DNA of 64,000 bases from Alphaproteobacteria bacterium WMHbin7 (GTDB lineage: Bacteria > Pseudomonadota > Alphaproteobacteria > Rhodospirillales > WMHbin7). This document shows, one piece after another, positions 58,658-64,000 of the stretch (position 1 is the stretch's first letter; every line of letters begins with the position of its first letter). Below the pieces are notes generated by a model. The model made no database searches. It was given only the letters and a program-made list of their open reading frames with translations, and was not told where the DNA came from. The position numbers and the translations under genes were made by a program. The stretch is taken from positions 41,471 to 105,470 of the forward strand of contig PDZW01000009.1 of the NCBI GenBank assembly GCA_002753155.1. Reading direction: 5' to 3'.

Positions 58658-61600
58658 ATGCCCATCAAAGCCGTATCTTTGCAGGACAAATATGTCCAGG
58701 AGCAGGGCCGTATCTATCTGACCGGCACCCAAGCCCTGGTGCGCCTGCCCATGATCCAGCGGGTGCTTGATCAGGCGGCGGGCTTGAATACCGCTGGCTT
58801 CATCTCGGGCTATCGCGGCTCGCCCTTGGGCGGTTTTGACAAGGAACTCTGGTCGGCCAAATCCTTCCTGAAGGAACGGCACATCCATTTCCAGCCCGGC
58901 GTCAACGAGGATCTGGCGGCCACCGCCTGCTGGGGCACGCAGCAGGTCACTCTGTTCGAAGGAGCCGCCTATGACGGGGTGTTCGCCCTGTGGTACGGCA
59001 AGGGGCCGGGAGTCGATCGCTCGGGCGATGTCTTCAAGCACGGCAACAATGCCGGAACCAGCAGCCATGGCGGCGTGCTGGTGCTGGCGGGCGACGATCA
59101 TGCCGCCAAATCCTCGACGGCGGCGCATCAAAGCGATTACGCCTTCATGGATGCGATGATTCCCGTGCTGCATCCGGCGGGCGTTCAGGAACTGATCGAT
59201 TATGGTCTATTCGGCTGGGCCATGAGCCGCTATGCGGGCCTGTGGGTGGCGATGAAGACGATTGCCGAAACGGTGGACAGTTCGGGCTCGGTGCCTGCCA
59301 ATCCGCTGGCGCTTTCCTTCAAGACCCCCGATTTTCCCTTGCCCCCGGGCGGACTTCATATCCGCTGGCCCGACAAGGTGCTGGATCAGGAAGCGCGCCT
59401 GATGGGCTATAAGCTTGAGGCGGCGCTGGCCTTCGCCCGAATCAACCGCATTGATCGCACCGTCATCGACAGCCCCGATCCCCGCTTTGGCATCGTCGCC
59501 ACCGGCAAGGCCTATCTGGATGTCAGGCAAGCGCTGGACGATCTGGGCATCGACGATGCGCATGCCGCCGAGATTGGCTTGCGTTTGTACAAGGTGGGCA
59601 TGGTCTGGCCGCTGGAGCAGGAGGGCATTCGCCATTTCGCCGAGGGTCTGGACGAGATTCTGGTGGTCGAGGAAAAACGCCCGCTGATCGAGAATCAGCT
59701 GAAGGAGCAGCTTTACAACTGGCGCGAAGACGTGCGCCCGCGCGTGATCGGCAAGCATGATGAAAGCGGCGCCTGGCTGCTGCCCTCGGCCGGAGAATTG
59801 TCTCCGGCCCAGATTGCTCGGGTGATCGCCAAACGCATTGATCGCTTCTATACCAGCCCCATCATCAAGGAGCGCCTGGACTGGCTCACGGCCAAAGAGG
59901 AGAGCCTTAGCCATCCCACGCACCAGACGGCGCGTCTGCCCTATTTCTGCTCGGGCTGTCCCCACAACACATCGACCCTGGTGCCCGAAGGCTCGCGCGC
60001 CCTGGCTGGCATCGGCTGCCATTACATGGCGATCTGGATGGACCGCAAGACCGAAACCTTCAAGAAGATGGGCGGCGAGGGGGCCACCTGGATTGGTCAG
60101 GCGCCCTTTACCCAGACCCAGCACGTCTTTCAGAATCTGGGCGACGGCACCTATTACCATTCGGGCCTGCTGGCCCTGCGCGCCGCCGTGGCGGCAGGTG
60201 TCAACATCACCTACAAGATTCTCTTCAACGACGTGGTGGCGATGACCGGCGGCCAGCCGGTGGACGGCCCGCTTTCGGTGCCGCAACTGGCCCGACAGGT
60301 CGAGGCCGAGGGGGTTAAGCGCATCGCCGTGGTCAGCGACGAGCCGGGAAAATATCCCCTGGGTTCGAACTTTCCGCCTGGCACCAGCTTTCACCATCGC
60401 GACGATCTGGACCTGCTGCAGCGCGAATTGCGTGACTGGCAGGGTGTCAGCGTTCTCATTTATGACCAGACCTGTGCCGCCGAAAAGCGCAGGCGCAGGA
60501 AGCGGGGAAAACTGGTCGATCCCCCCCAGCGTCTGATCATCAACGAGCGGGTCTGCGAGGGCTGCGGCGATTGCGGGGTGCAGTCGAATTGCGTCTCGGT
60601 ACTGGCCGTGGAGACCGAGTACGGGCGCAAGCGGGCCATCGACCAGTCGGCCTGCAACAAGGATTATTCCTGCTTGAAGGGCTTTTGCCCCAGCTTCGTT
60701 TCGGTGATCGGGGCCAGCTTGAAGAAGCGAGCCCCGGTGGATGAAACCCTGCCTTTTGCCGACCTGCCCGAGCCCAAACTTCCCGAGTTGGGGGCAGAAC
60801 CCTACGGCATCGTGGTAACGGGCATCGGGGGCACCGGCGTGGTGACCGTAGGCGCTCTGCTGGGCATGGCGGCGCATCTGGAGGGCCTCGGCGTTTCGGT
60901 TCTCGACATGCTGGGCATGGCCCAGAAGAACGGCGCCGTGCTGACCCATATCCGTCTTTCGAAGGAGCCCGATAATATTCACGCCGTGCGCATCGCAGCC
61001 GGTGGGGCGCATCTGCTGCTGGGTTGCGATCTGGTGGTGGCGGCGGGCCTTGATGCCGTCTCGAAGTTGCGCCAGGGCCATACGCGTTCGGTGGTCAATG
61101 ATCACGTCGCCATGACGGCGGAATTCACCCACCGGCCCGATCTGGCCTTTCCCTCCGAGGGCCTGAAGATGGCCATTATCGATGCCGTGGGGCGTGACGC
61201 CGCCGATTTCGTCGATGCCACGAGTCTGGCTACCCATCTGTTGGGCGATTCTTTGGCGACCAATCTGTTCATGGTGGGATTTGCCTGGCAAAAGGGGCTG
61301 ATCCCCCTGACCTGGTCATCGATCGACCAGGCCATCGAATTGAACGGGGCCGCTGTCACCTTCAACCGCCAGGCTTTTCTGTGGGGGCGGCGCGCCGCCC
61401 ATGATCAGGCTGGCGTTTTGCGTCTTGCCGTGCCCAGCCAAAGCATTCCTGCCGATCACCGGCTGTCGGAATCGTTGGATCAGCGCATCGAACGCCGCAA
61501 GGAATGGCTGATCGGCTATCAGGACGAAGCTTATGCCGAACGCTATGCTGCGACGGTGTCCAGGGCGCGCCAGGCCGAGGCTAGGGCCGTGCCCGGCAGC

Positions 61601-62101
61601 GAGGGTTTTACGCAAGCCGTGGCCGAGGGCTTGTTCAAGCTGATGGCCATCAAGGACGAGTACGAGGTGGCGCGCCTGATGACCGACAAGGAGTTCCAAG
61701 CCCAGATCGCGGATCAGTTCGAAGGGTCCTTCAAGCTGCAATTTCATCTGGCTCCACCCCTCTTTGCCAGCATCGATCCATCCTCTGGGCGGCCCATAAA
61801 GTCGGTCTATGGCGGCTGGATGATGACCGGCTTCAAGCTGCTGGCGGGCCTTAAGGGTCTTCGCAACCGGTGGCTCGATCCCTTCCGCTTCACAGCCGAG
61901 CGTCGTCTAAGCCTTCGTTTGCTGGCCGAGTATGAGGCCCTGCTGGAAACCCTGCTGGGCAAGCTTTCGCCCGAGCGGTTGGAAGTCTGCACCGAACTGG
62001 CGGCCCTGCCTTTGTCGGTGCGCGGCTTCGGGCCGGTCAAGCAAGCCGCCGCTCAGGCCATGGAGAGTCGCAAGCGCGATCTGCTGGCCCGACTGGGTTA
62101 A
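58658..62101 (+). CDS. Indolepyruvate ferredoxin oxidoreductase family protein (fused subunits)
   Basis: 1147 residues. Oxidatively decarboxylates arylpyruvates or related 2-oxoacids with TPP and ferredoxin. N-terminal IorA-like region: LTGTQALVRLPMIQRVLDQA, GYRGSPLGGFD; TPP-binding middle: FCSGCPHNTSTLVPEG, GGEGATWIG, YKILFNDVVAMTGGQPVDG; Fe-S motif CEGCGDCGVQSNC followed by CNKDYSCLKGFCPSF; IorB/gamma-like end from about residue 715 (VTGIGGTGVVTVGALLGMAA). Fusion of both subunits is usual in proteobacterial members. A single gene with no obvious partner. Confidence 0.92.
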   Translation: MPIKAVSLQDKYVQEQGRIYLTGTQALVRLPMIQRVLDQAAGLNTAGFISGYRGSPLGGFDKELWSAKSFLKERHIHFQPGVNEDLAATACWGTQQVTLFEGAAYDGVFALWYGKGPGVDRSGDVFKHGNNAGTSSHGGVLVLAGDDHAAKSSTAAHQSDYAFMDAMIPVLHPAGVQELIDYGLFGWAMSRYAGLWVAMKTIAETVDSSGSVPANPLALSFKTPDFPLPPGGLHIRWPDKVLDQEARLMGYKLEAALAFARINRIDRTVIDSPDPRFGIVATGKAYLDVRQALDDLGIDDAHAAEIGLRLYKVGMVWPLEQEGIRHFAEGLDEILVVEEKRPLIENQLKEQLYNWREDVRPRVIGKHDESGAWLLPSAGELSPAQIARVIAKRIDRFYTSPIIKERLDWLTAKEESLSHPTHQTARLPYFCSGCPHNTSTLVPEGSRALAGIGCHYMAIWMDRKTETFKKMGGEGATWIGQAPFTQTQHVFQNLGDGTYYHSGLLALRAAVAAGVNITYKILFNDVVAMTGGQPVDGPLSVPQLARQVEAEGVKRIAVVSDEPGKYPLGSNFPPGTSFHHRDDLDLLQRELRDWQGVSVLIYDQTCAAEKRRRRKRGKLVDPPQRLIINERVCEGCGDCGVQSNCVSVLAVETEYGRKRAIDQSACNKDYSCLKGFCPSFVSVIGASLKKRAPVDETLPFADLPEPKLPELGAEPYGIVVTGIGGTGVVTVGALLGMAAHLEGLGVSVLDMLGMAQKNGAVLTHIRLSKEPDNIHAVRIAAGGAHLLLGCDLVVAAGLDAVSKLRQGHTRSVVNDHVAMTAEFTHRPDLAFPSEGLKMAIIDAVGRDAADFVDATSLATHLLGDSLATNLFMVGFAWQKGLIPLTWSSIDQAIELNGAAVTFNRQAFLWGRRAAHDQAGVLRLAVPSQSIPADHRLSESLDQRIERRKEWLIGYQDEAYAERYAATVSRARQAEARAVPGSEGFTQAVAEGLFKLMAIKDEYEVARLMTDKEFQAQIADQFEGSFKLQFHLAPPLFASIDPSSGRPIKSVYGGWMMTGFKLLAGLKGLRNRWLDPFRFTAERRLSLRLLAEYEALLETLLGKLSPERLEVCTELAALPLSVRGFGPVKQAAAQAMESRKRDLLARLG

Positions 62102-62168
62102 CCCTTTCCTAATCCGGCTCGGCCATGATGCAGGGTGGGTGGGTCCGACCTTGTTTTTGGAGGCAGGG

Positions 62169-62633
62169 ATGACAAGGCTGTTTTGCGCTTTTCTGGCATC
62201 GTTTTTCCTGACGGCATTGAGCACCGCCCAGGCCCTGGCCGACGTTTTTCCCGATCAGCCCTATTTCGGCATGCAGCTCGATTACCAGATCGAGGGCATC
62301 GCGCTGACCGGATTCGAGGACCGCGAAACCCCCAGAACCGTCACCCGCATTCTGGAAGGGGTGCTGACGGCGGGCAAGGTTAGCATCAAGGGCATGGGCT
62401 ATTCGGTTGAGGACAAGGCCGAGATCATGGTCACTATCTCGGCTGGGACCGGCATGAAAAAGGACAGTTGGACCATCAAGCCCAAGCCGGGCCACAAGGA
62501 ATATGCCATCGAGATCGAGGTGCCCCCCAACGCCCGGGGATCGCATATTTCGGTGCTGATCAACCCCGAAGCACAGGGCAAGAACCTGGTCAAGGCGTTG
62601 CGCCTAGACATAACGGCGGTGCCCAAGCGCTGA
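62169..62633 (+). CDS. Secreted hypothetical protein, 154 residues
   Basis: GGAGG before the ATG. A signal peptide (RLFCAFLASFFLTALSTAQA) is followed by a beta-rich mature domain (MQLDYQIEGIALTGFEDRET, KVSIKGMGYSVEDKAEIMVT, YAIEIEVPPNARGSHISVLI). It has no Cys and no lipobox, so it is probably a soluble periplasmic protein. The family is not recognised. It follows the oxidoreductase gene by 67 bases and converges with the accessory gene to the right. Confidence 0.75.
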   Translation: MTRLFCAFLASFFLTALSTAQALADVFPDQPYFGMQLDYQIEGIALTGFEDRETPRTVTRILEGVLTAGKVSIKGMGYSVEDKAEIMVTISAGTGMKKDSWTIKPKPGHKEYAIEIEVPPNARGSHISVLINPEAQGKNLVKALRLDITAVPKR

Positions 62634-62789
62634 GATTGGTCCATCTCCAAGTTCGCGCTGGAATCTCTGGGCCTGCTTCGGATTGGTCTGGGCACTTCGC
62701 CACAGCATGTCGGCGACATCGGCCCGGCCCGCATCGCCATTGTTCTCGACATGATATTTGAAGGTGGGAAGGATGCCCGGAGGCTTGCC
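62604..62789 (-). pseudogene. In-frame coding-like continuation after the TGA of the 62790 gene
   Basis: Directly after the TGA at 62790 the same frame stays open for 61 codons with strong GC3 bias and protein-like sequence (KPPGILPTFKYHVENNGDAG, ADMLWRSAQTNPKQAQRFQR) until TAG at 62604. The last 30 bases overlap the secreted gene on the other strand. It is most simply the C-terminus of the 62790-63509 gene cut off by a recent nonsense mutation or sequencing error; read-through is less likely. Confidence 0.55.
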
Positions 62790-63509
62790 TCACAGATCCC
62801 GATCCCGCTCCAGCACGTAATTGCCGTAACTGCCGGGCGGGTAATCGGGTTTCTTCCAGCCGACGAGTTCATAGACATAATCGGCGATCCACTGGTCGGG
62901 CGGGCGGTCGAAATACCCCCAGCCCCACAGGTCGAAGTCGTAGAAATGCTGGCGGACCTTGTCCAGCCCACCGGCATTCCTGAGATAATGTTCCATGAAG
63001 TCAGCCGAGCCGCCCAGGATCGATGCCTGCGACCACCTGAAGTTCACCAATCCCCAATCCGCTTCGCGGCTGAAGACGACATAGGGCCAAAGCACATCGG
63101 CGGGAAGATTATCTATCTTCCCTGGCTTTCTGCCGTACAGTTCGGAAATATCTTGGATACCGCTGGCACTAGCGTGTGATTGACCGGACGAGGTGCAGAT
63201 TTCTTCCACGCCACGTTCTTTTAAGGTGCGAAGAAAAGCATTGTATTTATCTTCAGCATCTTCGCGGCCATCACGCCTCATGCCGCAAACGGGACCTACA
63301 TAAGTTACCCACCCGAACCCTTCGGCAAAGGGTTCGGGTATGGCGACACTTTGCCAGGATTTGTTCACGAAGCCGCCATCTTTGTAAAACTGCGAGACGT
63401 CAACCCCTTCACCGCATCCTTCATAAGAGGCTGATGGAAAAATGCGCAGACAAATCGGCAACCAGTCGCTCTGGAACTCCTGGAAGCTGATAAGGCGGCT
63501 TCGTGACAT
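62790..63509 (-). CDS. Hypothetical protein next to a possible toxin tail
   Basis: 239 residues, soluble, Trp/Tyr-rich (FYDFDLWGWGYFDRPPDQWI, ADYVYELVGWKKPDYPPGSY). An N-terminal half with SFQEFQSDWLPICLRIFPSA and a central GMRRDGREDAEDKYNAFLRT. It lies 14 bases after the stop of the partial gene at 63524, so both are in one operon. An immunity role for a polymorphic toxin would fit the position, but no immunity family is recognised. The stop TGA may be a mutation, since coding-like sequence goes on in frame. Confidence 0.6.
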   Translation of the reverse strand: MSRSRLISFQEFQSDWLPICLRIFPSASYEGCGEGVDVSQFYKDGGFVNKSWQSVAIPEPFAEGFGWVTYVGPVCGMRRDGREDAEDKYNAFLRTLKERGVEEICTSSGQSHASASGIQDISELYGRKPGKIDNLPADVLWPYVVFSREADWGLVNFRWSQASILGGSADFMEHYLRNAGGLDKVRQHFYDFDLWGWGYFDRPPDQWIADYVYELVGWKKPDYPPGSYGNYVLERDRDL

Positions 63510-63523
63510 GGCGATGGCTCCGT

Positions 63524-64000
63524 CTATTCGCTGTAATACCTCCGCTTGTGCTTGAATTTAGCATCCCCTTTTTCAGTTTGCACCTCGAAGGTTGGTTGCC
63601 CATTCCGGCTTTTGCTTGGGTGGAGGTTCGCCGAAATGCTTTTGTCATCCGATTTCCAGACGATAGCGCCATTTTTATCGACTTCCGCAGTTTCAGGATC
63701 ACCGCCAATGTTGCGTATGAAGGCCTCCCAATCCTTCTTGGCTGCGGCATATTCCTGGCCCTTGGGCACCGGCGGGGCTACGACATTCGATGCCTCGCTG
63801 TCGATGCCGTTCAGAGTGCCGCTGCCATAGATGCTTTGGCGAACCCGTTCCTGCGCTGCCTTGTTGGTAATATTGCCGAGGTTTTTCTCCATGTCGGGAT
63901 GGGATTTGCCCTTTCCCAATTCCACGGGATCGATCTTCTTGATATCCAGCACATCGGGCAGATCGGGCTTCGAGGGCCGCTGCTCGTGGATGATGCTGTC
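63524..64000 (-). CDS. C-terminal part of a larger protein, possibly a polymorphic toxin
   Basis: The frame is open to the window edge (residues DSIIHEQRPSKPDLPD visible before the first internal GTG), so this is the 3' end of a longer gene. The last 100 residues (WEAFIRNIGGDPETAEVDKN, ISANLHPSKSRNGQPTFEVQ, then KFKHKRRYY) form a compact basic domain like the C-terminal nuclease tips of polymorphic toxins, in particular BECR-fold RNases, in which a Ser/Arg-rich strand and GxPTxE motif recur. This is only a resemblance. A small gene directly downstream could be its immunity or accessory gene. Confidence 0.5.
   Translation of the reverse strand, partial: DSIIHEQRPSKPDLPDVLDIKKIDPVELGKGKSHPDMEKNLGNITNKAAQERVRQSIYGSGTLNGIDSEASNVVAPPVPKGQEYAAAKKDWEAFIRNIGGDPETAEVDKNGAIVWKSDDKSISANLHPSKSRNGQPTFEVQTEKGDAKFKHKRRYYSE

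Noticed and set aside
59207..61291. A 694-residue minus-strand frame
   Set aside because: Antisense to the indolepyruvate oxidoreductase, whose motifs are complete.
1..64000. CRISPR arrays, rRNA genes and complete insertion sequences
   Set aside because: No regularly spaced direct repeats, rRNA signatures or transposase ORFs were seen on reading; small or degenerate ones could be missed.

Overview
The window looks like chromosomal DNA of a GC-rich alphaproteobacterium, probably of Rhodospirillales type. This is an inference from gene content: the order MlaE/MlaF/MlaD plus auxiliary lipoprotein, a MaeB-type malic enzyme, an indolepyruvate oxidoreductase fusion of about 1,150 residues, many c-di-GMP proteins, and CCTCATCCTGAGGA-type intergenic palindromes. 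No 16S rRNA or other direct taxonomic marker is present.

Region 1 (1-2.4 kb): the 3' end of an EAL phosphodiesterase, then a decayed type I secretion/RTX-like locus (HlyC-like and HlyD fragments) bounded by copies of a 31-bp repeat. Region 2 (2.4-20.4 kb) is ordinary core genome. It holds two hotdog thioesterases, a MerR regulator, an iron-oxidase-like HDO protein coupled to maeB, tRNA-Leu(GAG), lipB, and a minus-strand operon running SpoIIE/HATPase - STAS - MlaE - MlaF - MlaD - lipoprotein - RNA methyltransferase. An EAL-CBS-GGDEF protein and a 1036-residue TPR/glycosyltransferase/double-methyltransferase fusion follow on the plus strand.

Region 3 (20.4-37.6 kb) is a compact podovirus-type morphogenesis cluster. 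It starts with a divergent S24-peptidase repressor and runs through portal, Bbp19-like protein, scaffold, capsid, tail tubular proteins, internal virion protein, glycine-rich fibre, fibre chaperones, holin, overlapping spanins, terminase subunits and an M23 peptidase. No integrase, replication or recombination gene is visible. Between capsid and tail genes, flanked by two terminators, sits a cargo block of two CPBP membrane proteases plus an AT-richer TPR/HEPN gene pair.

Region 4 (37.6-42.5 kb) has small secreted proteins, an OmpA-domain protein and three GNAT genes carrying four GNAT domains. Region 5 (42.5-47.7 kb) is an island between tRNA-Val(GAC) and a 55-bp copy of its 3' part. It carries a membrane GGDEF cyclase, HipBA, a ParD-like remnant and a Fic protein, but no integrase.

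Region 6 (47.8-64 kb) has a PAS-GGDEF-EAL protein, acnA, a nucleotide-sugar epimerase, a DUF3368/Phd-UPF0175 toxin-antitoxin pair, an sce7726 nuclease-like gene facing a Beta-family protein and a membrane coiled-coil protein, a PhnA-like protein, and an indolepyruvate oxidoreductase. At the window edge is a minus-strand pair that may be a polymorphic toxin tail and an accessory gene with an in-frame TGA. Accessory DNA, namely phage, TA modules and possible defence genes, makes up close to half of the window.
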